64,000 nt of DNA from Lachnoclostridium sp. (GTDB lineage Bacteria; Bacillota; Clostridia; Lachnospirales; Lachnospiraceae): the NCBI GenBank assembly GCA_023665475.1, contig JAMPEB010000003.1:1-64000 (forward strand), in the 5' to 3' direction. The position numbers and the translations under genes are program-made. This document shows positions 1 through 7,090 of this stretch, one piece after another (the first letter of the stretch is position 1; each line of letters opens with the position of its first letter). Below the pieces are notes generated by a model. The model was given only the letters and a program-made list of their open reading frames with translations. It had not been told where the DNA came from and did not search any database.

Positions 1-288
1 AAAAAAATAGTAAAAACGGCACATTATATTGATATTTATTATGAAAACGATTATTATGCACAATTTTTAGATGATGACGATGAGCTTATTATAGGCGATT
101 ATGAACAAGCAGAACTTGAAAAACTCCCCTTCAGCAATATCAAAATGATAATGCTTAAATACTCAGATATTGATATTTTAAAGAAAATATTATCGGCTGA
201 TGATTTCCCCAAAGATATTATTATTGATTGCGATGGAGTGGATTTAGGTCTGGAAAATATAATTGATAGAAAACATTTGCTGTTATAA
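1..288 (+). CDS. Hypothetical protein, C-terminal part (5' end outside window)
   Basis: An open frame runs from base 1 to a TAA at 286-288 with no stop codon, giving the last 95 residues of a protein whose start lies upstream. The visible part is very acidic, with a DDDDE stretch near residue 25 and many Ile, Asp and Lys residues, and has no membrane segment. Its size and composition resemble the small orphan proteins that follow on the same strand, so it may be the first visible gene of the same accessory islet. I do not recognise the family. The next gene starts 54 bases downstream. Confidence 0.6.
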   Translation, partial: KKIVKTAHYIDIYYENDYYAQFLDDDDELIIGDYEQAELEKLPFSNIKMIMLKYSDIDILKKILSADDFPKDIIIDCDGVDLGLENIIDRKHLLL

Positions 289-342
289 ATTCCGGCTTGC
301 AGCACAGCAATAGGGATACTTTTCCAAAAAGAGGGTTGGGAA

Positions 343-1458
343 ATGATAGATACCATCTATTTCTTTGCATCCAAAGAGGATATGCGCAATATTTTTCATA
401 AGGTGGAGCAGGAATTTGATATAAAATACTGTGCCACAGAGGCAGACAAAGCTGCCGGTGCAAAGGAAATGCCAAGGATGGAATTTGATGCCTTTGATGA
501 AATCGCGGATGATTGCTGCGGCACGCATGTTCTTAAGCCGTTTTATCTGATTGCACCCAAAACAGAGGTTATGAAAATCTACAGGCAGGCATTAAAGGAC
601 AGGGATGATATAGAAAGATATCGCATGACCTATACGGAAAATGCAAACAGTGTTCTGCTCAAGGGGATGGCGAAGCATGAGGATTTAACCTATGATTATT
701 ATGTGCATATAGAGCGAACGCTGGAAACGGAATTTTCCGGCATGCTTTTTAAACGAATCGTACAGGAAGTGAAACGAAATTGTGTGAAGATAAAGGCAAA
801 TACTGCAATTTACATAGGAAAGGAAATGTACAAGCATAAAAGGGAGCTCATCTTTTCCGGGGAGCGCACGAATGCTTTTACATTGACCGAAACGGATGAG
901 GTAAAAGCATGGTATCGCAACCCCAGAGTGAGGGCGCTCGCAGCATTTTCCGAGAAAGAGTTAAAGGAGCAGCTTTCTTTTCTGCAGGATGTGTTTTATG
1001 GAAAAGAATTAAAGGACTATAAGAAAGAACAAAAGGAATTCTCAGAAGATTTCCAGCTTTACATATTAGCGATGTCGCGGATTTGGGAGATAAAGGACTT
1101 AGCTTCTCTAAAAGAAGTATTTTCATTATTTGATGATAATGTTTTAACCCCTGCGCCCTCCGGTACAGCAACGGCTATGGAGGCATTGTGTGAAGCCGCG
1201 GTATACTCCGCATCGAGGAAAAAGCCGGATGGAATCCGAATTTTGTTAGAGCATTTATGCGAGATACCGGAAAAAGGCTATCACTGCGGCTGCGGAGGGA
1301 TTGTAAGGCTTCTGCTAAAGAAGAAATATTTTGAAAAATTTAAGATGAGTGTGGGGGATGTCACGGAGGATACAAGGAAACTGCTAAAAGAGATATTGGA
1401 GGGTATGACCGATAAAAGGATGACGAATCAGAGAATGGAGCTGCTGGATATGCTTTAA
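343..1458 (+). CDS. Hypothetical protein, 371 aa, two-part
   Basis: The start ATG follows GAGGG and GGGAA purine stretches. The N-terminal half, about residues 1-190, is mixed alpha/beta and rich in aromatic and charged residues. The C-terminal half, about 200-371, is helical and contains a Cys/Gly-rich turn (HCGCGG) near residue 320. There is no signal peptide or transmembrane helix, so a cytoplasmic location is expected. I do not recognise a family. It stands between other small unknown genes, 24 bases before a DUF4375-like gene, and may share a transcript with it. An immunity-type role is only a guess from the company it keeps. Confidence 0.7.
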   Translation: MIDTIYFFASKEDMRNIFHKVEQEFDIKYCATEADKAAGAKEMPRMEFDAFDEIADDCCGTHVLKPFYLIAPKTEVMKIYRQALKDRDDIERYRMTYTENANSVLLKGMAKHEDLTYDYYVHIERTLETEFSGMLFKRIVQEVKRNCVKIKANTAIYIGKEMYKHKRELIFSGERTNAFTLTETDEVKAWYRNPRVRALAAFSEKELKEQLSFLQDVFYGKELKDYKKEQKEFSEDFQLYILAMSRIWEIKDLASLKEVFSLFDDNVLTPAPSGTATAMEALCEAAVYSASRKKPDGIRILLEHLCEIPEKGYHCGCGGIVRLLLKKKYFEKFKMSVGDVTEDTRKLLKEILEGMTDKRMTNQRMELLDML

Positions 1459-1482
1459 TTACAGGAAAAGGAGGGTAAATAG

Positions 1483-1983
1483 ATGCAGTGGCTCGACGGA
1501 AACGAGATAGATATTAAAAAGTACACGGGAGAATCCCTTTGCGAGAAGATGGCATCCGAGATGTGGGACTGCGGCTTAGATGTGGAGCAGTATCAGGAGT
1601 GGGCAGATTTTATGCAAGCTGCTTATTTTATCATTGCCTTTGACACGGAGTTAGCTATGGAGGGGATTTTTACTTTTCTTGAAAATTCCATCGGGCACTA
1701 TGCTCCGCAAATAATCCGGGCATTTCGGGCAATCGGCGATGACAATGATGCGGATGTTCTGGAGGAAATCTGCACGCTGTGTCCGCCGGATATAGTGAGG
1801 GGTGAATTTTTAGAAAGCAAGTATAAGGAGTATGAAATCACTTGTTTTGATGAAGATGGAGAATTAAAAGAGGATATTGCTGAGAGAATTGAAGAATTGG
1901 ACGAGAAACTATACCTACATACAGATTTTGATATGTGGGAATTGCTGTATCTCTTTATAGACAAAAAAATAGCTGCTTTATAA
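1483..1983 (+). CDS. DUF4375 / DMP19-like protein
   Basis: 166 residues behind a strong site (AGGAGGG, then 8 bases to ATG). Residues about 35-95 show the layout I associate with DUF4375 (DMP19) proteins: helices with a conserved aromatic/acidic stretch, then 'ENSIGHYAPQIIRAFRAIGD', equivalent to the usual 'NSSGDYAPETVEALKEIGA' core. The C-terminal third is acidic and ends in an aromatic-rich helix. Members of this family are common as stand-alone genes in polymorphic-toxin and immunity neighbourhoods, but no biochemical role can be read from the sequence. It lies between two unknown genes on the same strand with short gaps, so cotranscription is likely. Confidence 0.6.
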   Translation: MQWLDGNEIDIKKYTGESLCEKMASEMWDCGLDVEQYQEWADFMQAAYFIIAFDTELAMEGIFTFLENSIGHYAPQIIRAFRAIGDDNDADVLEEICTLCPPDIVRGEFLESKYKEYEITCFDEDGELKEDIAERIEELDEKLYLHTDFDMWELLYLFIDKKIAAL

Positions 1984-2008
1984 AAACGCAATTATGGGAG
2001 GTAAGAGC

Positions 2009-2401
2009 ATGAAGCATAAAGTAAAAGTTACTGTAATCGACAAAAAAGTGTACCCTGAACTACAGCAGGAATATTGTGCGGACCCTGAATCCGGCGCATG
2101 TTCCTGTTACAATGTAGGAGATGAATTTATCTTTTATCGTGATGATGAAAGGGATGATTTCTGGCATATGGGATTAAATACCCTTGTAAAAACGGATGCC
2201 GACCCGGACAAGGTTGCGGGCGGTCCGAAACGGCCTTTCTGCTCGGAAGTATGGGATGCCATTGCACGCTATATTTACACAGGTTTACAGGGCGGCTCTA
2301 TTATGAAAGGGTGGATGAAAGAAGAAAATACCATGATTACATGCTGTTCTGACGGAACAAGACCGGTCATTTTTAAGATTGAGCGCATTGATTATGAATG
2401 A
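2009..2401 (+). CDS. TIGR04076 family protein
   Basis: 130 residues. I place the start at 2009 rather than the in-frame ATG at 1994, because GGGAGG at 1996-2001 then sits at the right distance. The protein matches the TIGR04076 pattern: an N-terminal 'KVKVTVIDKKVYPELQ' strand, a Cys pair (GACSCYNVGDEF), a 'PFCSEVWDAIARYI' helix and a C-terminal 'CCSDGTRPVIFKIERI' signature. The function of this family is not known. The conserved cysteines could bind a metal or a cofactor. It closes a run of plus-strand genes; a minus-strand LPD3-like gene follows. Confidence 0.75.
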   Translation: MKHKVKVTVIDKKVYPELQQEYCADPESGACSCYNVGDEFIFYRDDERDDFWHMGLNTLVKTDADPDKVAGGPKRPFCSEVWDAIARYIYTGLQGGSIMKGWMKEENTMITCCSDGTRPVIFKIERIDYE

Positions 2402-2430
2402 AAATACTATAAAAGCCTCAAAAATTATCC

Positions 2431-2459
2431 TTGACAAATCAGAGAGGACGGCTTAATAT
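2431..2459 (+). promoter_or_regulatory. Sigma-A-type promoter with no clear gene downstream
   Basis: TTGACA (2431-2436), a 17-base spacer and TAATAT (2454-2459). It is followed at 2466-2473 by AAAAGGAG, a good ribosome binding site, and an ATG at 2474, but the frame closes after 31 codons (2474-2569), inside the 3' end of the opposing LPD3-like gene. It could produce a short peptide or an antisense RNA to that gene, or be what is left of a lost gene. Confidence 0.5.
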
Positions 2460-2514
2460 TTTAATAAAAGGAGATGTGGTTTTGTGCCGTACAGCTTTTA
2501 GCTCATGCGGGGTA

Positions 2515-3012
2515 CTACATTTCTTTTTTTATGTCAATAATGTCATATAAGTATTTCTTTCCGTCATAGGCATGTCTGATAATCATTCTGCCTTGAAAGA
2601 AATTCTTCCCTATAATATTACCTTTGCTGTCACTAATCGGTAAAGAAAATCTGACCGTACATCTATACCAACCATATTTTGCATTTTTAGCATGTTTAGG
2701 TTCTGTGTTTTCTTGAAAGATGATATTTGTTGCAATTTTAATGAGTTCTGGAATTACCTGAGAAGCATTCGCCTTTGCTTTTCCAATTGTTCCAAGTGCT
2801 TTTGTGGAATATCTACTGTTCGCATATTCATTCGGAAAATCAGAATCTATGTAAATAATGTCATTCGTTTCATCAATCATATACGCCTTGCCAATATATT
2901 TTTTAAGATAGTTTTCTACACCATCCCAATCTATTTTGCTTTTTCTGTTAAAAACCACGGTATCTATTTCTACAATTTTGTGGTTTTCACTATTTGTGTA
3001 TATATTAGACAT
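2515..3012 (-). CDS. LPD3/PBECR-like nuclease-fold protein, copy 1 (shortened tail)
   Basis: 165 residues, starting after an AAGGGGG site. It is homologous along its length to the protein at 24701-25225. Shared blocks are 'W(D)GVENYLKKYIG' near residue 30, 'DFP(N/D)E' near 58, 'AKANA' near 80, 'YGWYRC/YD' near 112 and a C-terminal 'RHA.DGKKYLYDI..IKKE'. This pattern matches the large polyvalent-protein-associated domain 3 / phage barnase-EndoU-like (PBECR) group, which usually sits at the end of phage or conjugative polyvalent proteins; here it stands alone. After KKEM a TAG ends the frame, while the other copy continues with TSKPLEQ, and the DNA beyond both stops is still alignable. The tail was therefore probably lost here by mutation. 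Activity is unknown. Confidence 0.6.
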   Translation of the reverse strand: MSNIYTNSENHKIVEIDTVVFNRKSKIDWDGVENYLKKYIGKAYMIDETNDIIYIDSDFPNEYANSRYSTKALGTIGKAKANASQVIPELIKIATNIIFQENTEPKHAKNAKYGWYRCTVRFSLPISDSKGNIIGKNFFQGRMIIRHAYDGKKYLYDIIDIKKEM

Positions 3013-3272
3013 TCAAATCCCCCTTGTAATTTATTATCTATATTTCTCGTAATTTTATTAGCTTATTATACTGTATCTTCCTTATCATTTCAATGTGTAT
3101 CAAAACATATTAACAAAAATCGTATGATTACTTGTAAAAGTATGATATAATCAAGACAATAACTTAAAATAAATTTCTGTAATTTAAATTATATCTGTGA
3201 AGAACCGTCAGTCTGGATTATGAGTTATGTATAAAAAGGAAGATAAATCGGATTTAGTGAAATGTTAATCTG

Positions 3273-3307
3273 CGTTGCTTGCCGCAACGGGCTTTTCTCC
3301 GTATAAT
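3273..3307 (+). promoter_or_regulatory. Promoter and overlapping dyad upstream of xre gene
   Basis: TTGCCG (3279-3284), a 17-base spacer and TATAAT (3302-3307). The inverted repeat CGTTGC / GCAACG (3273-3278 and 3284-3289, 5-base centre) covers the -35 box and could be the operator of the Xre regulator that starts at 3334. In the rest of the 321-base gap 3013-3333 I see AT-rich sequence that should hold the promoter of the minus-strand LPD3-like gene, but no other clear signal. Confidence 0.5.
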
Positions 3308-3333
3308 GGCGTTAAAAAAGGAGGGCATCGCTA

Positions 3334-3843
3334 ATGCTGAACGAAAACATCAAAGCAATCAGAAAATCCAAAGGACTCTCGCAGGAGGAACTTGCAATCA
3401 AGTTGAATGTGGTGAGACAAACCATATCAAAATGGGAGCAGGGTTTGTCGGTTCCGGATGCCGATATGCTGATTTCCCTGTCAGAGGTATTTGAAACACC
3501 CGTAAGCACGCTGCTCGGAGAAACGCTTGTCGAGACGAAGGCTGATGACTTAAAAGCAATTTCCGAAAAACTTGAGGTCATAAACCTACAGCTTGCGCAC
3601 AGGAAAGCAGCGGGCCAAAAAGCGATTCATTGGCTTTTTATCTCATTAGGTGCGGTGATAACGGCTATTTTTGCAGTCTTAATAAAATTAAATAGTCCTT
3701 ATCTGGGCTGGGATTATAGTAATCCCGAAACCGCAATGGCAGGAGTATTATTTCACGCCTTTGAATGGCTGTTCATCAGAGTAGCGCCGTTTGCCTTGCT
3801 TGGAGCAATCGTTGGGATTTACCTGACACGGAAGAAAATCTAA
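3334..3843 (+). CDS. Xre-family regulator with C-terminal membrane helices
   Basis: 169 residues after GGAGGG. Residues 1-60 form a Cro/C1-type helix-turn-helix ('IRKSKGLSQEELAIKLNVVR', then 'QTISKWEQG'). A helical linker follows, then two hydrophobic segments (about 98-120 and 140-163), which predicts a DNA-binding domain tethered to the cytoplasmic membrane. Such Xre proteins are frequent in Clostridia and usually control a neighbouring gene. The promoter carries a dyad over its -35 box, consistent with autoregulation. The last codons and stop (AAAATCTAA) coincide with one arm of the palindromic 3' element found elsewhere in the window, so the present C-terminus may have been supplied by that repeat. 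Confidence 0.85.
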   Translation: MLNENIKAIRKSKGLSQEELAIKLNVVRQTISKWEQGLSVPDADMLISLSEVFETPVSTLLGETLVETKADDLKAISEKLEVINLQLAHRKAAGQKAIHWLFISLGAVITAIFAVLIKLNSPYLGWDYSNPETAMAGVLFHAFEWLFIRVAPFALLGAIVGIYLTRKKI

Positions 3844-3896
3844 ATTTCATCTTACTGAGTGTTTATGCCTGTTGCGCAGGCATGACGGGAGGATTG
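3832..3896 (+). repeat. Diverged half 3'-element joined to hairpin-RBS module
   Basis: The stretch AGAAAATCTAAATTTCATCT at the xre stop codon is identical to the gene-side arm of the hairpin at 39694-39718, but its partner arm is absent. It is followed by ACTGAG, then a hairpin ATGCCTG / CAGGCAT (about 3864-3882) with loop TTGCG, then GGGAGG. This order (arm, ACTGA, ATGCC hairpin with TTGCG loop, ribosome site) matches the hairpin-RBS modules at 19163 and 53992 in a more diverged form. Confidence 0.5.
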
Positions 3897-3899
3897 AAA

Positions 3900-4133
3900 A
3901 TGACTGAAAATGAGTTTCTGCACTTAGAAATAGGCACAGTTGTATCCAGTAGATTTGATGAAGAAAACTTTTTTGTGATTTATGATACGGATCAGATGGG
4001 TACGGAGTATGGCGGAAAAAGAGCGCGGGTATATGGTGCAAAGCAGATAGATGGGAATATGAAATCTGCAAGAATAGATATCGGAAACTGTCAATTCTGG
4101 AAGATAGAAGGGCGTATGCCGCAAGAATCTTAA
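3900..4133 (+). CDS. Small hypothetical protein, 77 aa
   Basis: I place the start at 3900 because GGGAGG lies 7-8 bases upstream; the open frame continues further upstream, but without a ribosome site. The product is soluble and mixed beta, with 'GTVVSSRFDEENFFVIYDTD' at the N-terminus and a Gly/Arg-rich middle. I do not recognise a family; the spacing of strands suggests a small barrel-type domain. It lies 56 bases after the Xre gene, with a hairpin plus ribosome site between them, so coupled expression from the Xre promoter is plausible. Confidence 0.6.
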   Translation: MTENEFLHLEIGTVVSSRFDEENFFVIYDTDQMGTEYGGKRARVYGAKQIDGNMKSARIDIGNCQFWKIEGRMPQES

Positions 4134-4153
4134 CATACGGAAAAGAGGATATT

Positions 4154-4738
4154 ATGCAGTTTTTACGGATGTTTTCCACTGACAATTACAAAGGAAATAA
4201 GGACTATTTAAAAACCCAGAAAAAATATGAGATTCTGCGCACCGTTCTCTATTTTGCAATTTCTCTGAGCATTTTTATCGGTGGATGGGCGGCGACCAAA
4301 ACCCGGCTGAATCTGCTTACGGTGGTGGCGGTGCTGGGATGTCTGCCTGCCTGCAAAAGTCTGGTGGGCATGATAATGTTTTTGCGTTTTCAGGGTTGTG
4401 CTTCGGAAAATGCCCAAATCATTGAAGAACATATGGAAGGGCTTACCGGGCTTTTTGACATGGTTTTTACCTCCTATGAGAAGAACTACAATGTGGCGCA
4501 CATTACCGTAAAAGGCAACACGCTCTGCGGTTTTACGCAGGATGCAGCTTTTGATGAGCAGACATTTTATAAGCATTTGGACGGTATTTTAAAATTGGAG
4601 CATTATAAGGATGTGTCAGTTAAAATTTTCAAGGATATCCATAAATATGCGGACCGTTTAGAGCAGTTAAAAAGCCTGAATACGGACGAGGAGAATACAG
4701 CGGGCATCGTGGAAACATTAAAGAGCGTGGCGTTATAG
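4154..4738 (+). CDS. Hypothetical membrane protein, 194 aa
   Basis: Start ATG behind AAGAGGA. Residues 1-28 are polar, then two hydrophobic helices follow (about 31-48 and 53-76) with a short turn, and a cytoplasmic C-terminal domain of about 115 residues. The same arrangement is seen in uncharacterised Lachnospiraceae proteins encoded next to the RluA-type synthase gene, which also follows here after 41 bases. No catalytic motif is visible and the function is unknown. Confidence 0.75.
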   Translation: MQFLRMFSTDNYKGNKDYLKTQKKYEILRTVLYFAISLSIFIGGWAATKTRLNLLTVVAVLGCLPACKSLVGMIMFLRFQGCASENAQIIEEHMEGLTGLFDMVFTSYEKNYNVAHITVKGNTLCGFTQDAAFDEQTFYKHLDGILKLEHYKDVSVKIFKDIHKYADRLEQLKSLNTDEENTAGIVETLKSVAL

Positions 4739-4779
4739 AAGCGCAGTAAAAGTAAACTGCTCTGACATGGAGGATTAGT

Positions 4780-6129
4780 ATGCAGACAGTGGTAATCGGT
4801 AAAAATCAGGCGGGACAGCGTTTGGATAAATTTTTACATAAGTATCTGCCGGAGGCAGGAAGTTCTTTTTTATATAAGATGCTCCGCAAAAAGAATATCA
4901 CCTTAAACGGGAAAAAAGCACAGGGACAGGAGATTCTGTCAGAGGGAGATGTGGTAGAGAGCTTTTTTTCCGAGGAAACCTTTGCGAAATTTGCGGGGCG
5001 GGCAAGCGGTGCAAAATCCGAAAAAAGTTTAAACTTGCAGAATGTACAAGGAGAAACGCAGCAAGGTATACAGGATTTATATGCTTCAAAAAATCCACAA
5101 TTCATACAAAATTTACAGCATTCCCAATGTTCACAGTTTTCAACTGCCTATAAGAGCTTACATGGAATCCATATTCTTTATGAGGGTGAAGATATCGTCA
5201 TCCTCAATAAACCCGCAGGCATCCTGACCCAGAAGGCAGCGCCGGAGGACTTGACCTTGAACGAATGGCTGGTGGGGTATCTGCTTGCAAACGGCGGTAT
5301 TTCAGAGGAAGAGCTGGCAACTTTTCATCCTTCCGTCTGCAACCGGCTTGACCGCAATACCAGCGGGATTGTACTGTGCGGCAAAAGTCTGGCAGGTTTG
5401 CAGAGTTTAAGCCGGATTATAAAAGAGCACAGCCTGAGGAAATTTTACCGCACCGTCTGTGTGGGAGAAATAAAGGAAGATATGGTGCTGGAAGGAAGCC
5501 TTGTAAAGGACAGGAAAACAAACAAAGTAGATATAAAAAACAAAAAAATAATGCAGAATCGAGAATTAATCAGAAACTGCAAATTAATCCTAAATCTCGA
5601 GTTTGTAAAAGAAAGCTCAATGGAAAAGGATTCCATGGAAAAGGATTCCATGGAAGAAGATTCCATGGAAGAAGATTCTGCATTGACTAAAGCATCCAAG
5701 GGTGAATATATCCGGACGGCATTTCACCCCCTTTCCTGCAAAAAGGGTTACACCTATCTGGAGGTGGAACTTTTTACCGGGAAGACCCACCAGATCAGAG
5801 CCCAGTTAGCGGCTATGGGGCATCCTATTATCGGAGATTTTAAGTATGGCGACAAGAGGCAGAACCAATATTTCAAGGAAAAATACGGACTGAAAAGTCA
5901 GCTTCTCCATGCCTGCCGCATTACATTTCCACAAGGTAGCTTTGAAGAGGATTTGACAGAAAAAGAAGCTTTGGCAAGAAAAGAGGCTTTGACCCAAAAA
6001 GATGTATCTGCTGAAATGGATGCGTTGAAAGAGGTTTGGGGGCACAGCTTTACAGCCCCCTGTCCTAAATTGTTTGAAAAGATAACAAAAGAATTATTCC
6101 CCGAATCCGGGAAGGAAGGCAAAACATGA
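4780..6129 (+). CDS. RluA-family 23S/tRNA pseudouridine synthase with repeat-containing insertion
   Basis: 449 residues, longer than the usual 290-330. An S4 RNA-binding domain (about 1-65) is followed by a low-complexity linker (about 70-125) and the catalytic domain. 'HPSVCNRLDRNTSGIVL' contains the catalytic Asp, and 'FTGKTHQIRAQL' is the second core motif. Between them, near residues 245-310, is an extra charged segment holding a four-copy SMEKD/SMEED repeat. A second set of short repeats (EAL..K) lies near 390-410. Both insertions look like surface loops that grew by DNA slippage. The enzyme isomerises uridine to pseudouridine in structured RNA; the exact site cannot be read. The stop overlaps the recU start (ATGA), so the two are translationally coupled. 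Confidence 0.9.
   Translation: MQTVVIGKNQAGQRLDKFLHKYLPEAGSSFLYKMLRKKNITLNGKKAQGQEILSEGDVVESFFSEETFAKFAGRASGAKSEKSLNLQNVQGETQQGIQDLYASKNPQFIQNLQHSQCSQFSTAYKSLHGIHILYEGEDIVILNKPAGILTQKAAPEDLTLNEWLVGYLLANGGISEEELATFHPSVCNRLDRNTSGIVLCGKSLAGLQSLSRIIKEHSLRKFYRTVCVGEIKEDMVLEGSLVKDRKTNKVDIKNKKIMQNRELIRNCKLILNLEFVKESSMEKDSMEKDSMEEDSMEEDSALTKASKGEYIRTAFHPLSCKKGYTYLEVELFTGKTHQIRAQLAAMGHPIIGDFKYGDKRQNQYFKEKYGLKSQLLHACRITFPQGSFEEDLTEKEALARKEALTQKDVSAEMDALKEVWGHSFTAPCPKLFEKITKELFPESGKEGKT
5617..5676 (+). repeat. Four-copy 15-nt tandem repeat inside the pseudouridine synthase gene
   Basis: Four units of TC(A/C)ATGGAA(A/G)A(G/A)GAT run in frame and encode SMEKD, SMEKD, SMEED, SMEED. Units 1-2 and 3-4 are pairwise nearly identical, consistent with stepwise duplication. 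Because the unit is a multiple of three, copy-number change keeps the frame. Confidence 0.9.
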
Positions 6130-6659
6130 CCACATGGCGTTCCAGAGGCCTCCGGGGTTCTACCTTGGAGGATATGATAAACAGGACAAATGAAAAATAT
6201 GCCGAGAACGGGCTTGCCTTGGTACAGAAGATTCCCACGCCGATTACGCCCATCCGCATGGATAAGGAGCATAAGCATATTACGCTTGCCTATTTTGAGC
6301 AGAAGAGCACGGTTGACTATATCGGCGTGGTGCAGGGGCTCCCTATCTGTTTTGATGCCAAGGAATGTGCCGTAGATACTTTTACGCTCCAGAATATTCA
6401 TGAGCATCAGGTGGATTTTATGGGAAAATTTGAAGAGCAGGGCGGCATTGCTTTCTTTTTGATTTATTACACCCACAAGGATGTGCTGTATTATCTGCCC
6501 TATGAGATGCTTCGGTTTTTCTGGAACCGGGCAAGGGAGGGCGGACGGAAGAGCTTCCGATACGAAGAGCTGAATCCGGAGTATGTGCTTCCCAAAAAGA
6601 ACGGTATTTTGGTTCCCTATCTGGATGTGCTGCAGAAGGACTTATATGACAGGGAATAA
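6126..6659 (+). CDS. recU: Holliday junction resolvase RecU
   Basis: 177 residues, near the full family length. It opens with the typical 'TWRSRGLRGSTLEDMINRTN' and contains 'KIPTPITPI', 'KSTVDYIGVVQG' and 'FDAKECAVD', which hold the Asp/Glu/Lys metal-binding active site of this endonuclease. The C-terminal 'GRKSFRYEEL' is also characteristic. RecU cleaves four-way junctions during recombinational repair and chromosome segregation, in place of RuvC in Firmicutes. It overlaps the synthase gene by four bases; in many Firmicutes recU neighbours a penicillin-binding protein gene instead, which is not seen here. Confidence 0.95.
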   Translation: MTTWRSRGLRGSTLEDMINRTNEKYAENGLALVQKIPTPITPIRMDKEHKHITLAYFEQKSTVDYIGVVQGLPICFDAKECAVDTFTLQNIHEHQVDFMGKFEEQGGIAFFLIYYTHKDVLYYLPYEMLRFFWNRAREGGRKSFRYEELNPEYVLPKKNGILVPYLDVLQKDLYDRE

Positions 6660-6672
6660 GGATGTGCCGGAC

Positions 6673-6701
6673 TTGACATATCCTTAAAGTTTCAATATAC
6701 T
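6673..6701 (+). promoter_or_regulatory. Sigma-A-type promoter
   Basis: TTGACA (6673-6678), a 17-base spacer and TATACT (6696-6701), a near-consensus site. It is expected to drive the small gene at 6783 and possibly the his genes beyond, since no strong terminator separates them. Confidence 0.7.
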
Positions 6702-6782
6702 ACTAATTGCGGTACACCATTATGGTAATACGGCAGAATTTTCATGTGTTAAAGTAAGCGTAATATGATAGTTGAGGTGAAT

Positions 6783-6992
6783 ATGGTATCCAAGAAAAGT
6801 ACGCGAAAATTAGAATATGAAGGAAATAATTATTACTGGTATGTGAGAGTGGATGACCTTGGCCACAAGATACATATAATGTCGGAGGACAAAAAGCTGC
6901 ATTTAGTATATCCTTTTACAGATACGGAAGTGCCTGTCACATCACGGGATATCAGAAAGCATTTGAAAGAATATTATACAAATACAAATTAA
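6783..6992 (+). CDS. Small hypothetical protein, 69 aa
   Basis: I choose the ATG at 6783, which has GAGGTG about 6 bases upstream; an in-frame ATG lies at 6765. The product is basic, with aromatic residues early (NNYYWYVRVDD) and a 'KLHLVYPFTD' strand, and looks like a small beta-rich cytoplasmic domain. It has its own strong promoter at 6673 and stands between recU and hisZ. I do not recognise a family and no function is proposed. Confidence 0.6.
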   Translation: MVSKKSTRKLEYEGNNYYWYVRVDDLGHKIHIMSEDKKLHLVYPFTDTEVPVTSRDIRKHLKEYYTNTN

Positions 6993-7012
6993 GTAATATT
7001 TTACGAGCGATG

Positions 7013-7036
7013 CTTCTTGACCTATTGGTCAAGAAG
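7013..7036 (+). terminator. Perfect 10-bp hairpin before hisZ
   Basis: CTTCTTGACC, loop TATT, GGTCAAGAAG. The stem is strong but no T run follows, so it may be a weak terminator of the 6783 gene or a leader structure of the his genes. I looked for a T-box (the conserved AGGGTGG-type box) around it and did not find one. Confidence 0.5.
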
Positions 7037-7090
7037 AGAGAATTTGAGGAGATTCAATAGACTAAGCTGCGGAAAGGCATGGTTGATTTT

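Noticed and set aside
1..4738. Prophage or integrative element as the source of the first islet.
   Set aside because: No integrase, transposase, structural or conjugation gene and no flanking direct repeat is visible; the LPD3-like gene alone is not enough.
5376..5690. Open frames in other phases inside the pseudouridine synthase gene.
   Set aside because: They arise from the repeat-rich, low-complexity insertion and have no ribosome site or family match.
6993..7090. T-box or other histidine-responsive leader before hisZ.
   Set aside because: Only one 10-bp hairpin is present; the conserved T-box sequence, antiterminator pair and a T-run terminator are not seen.
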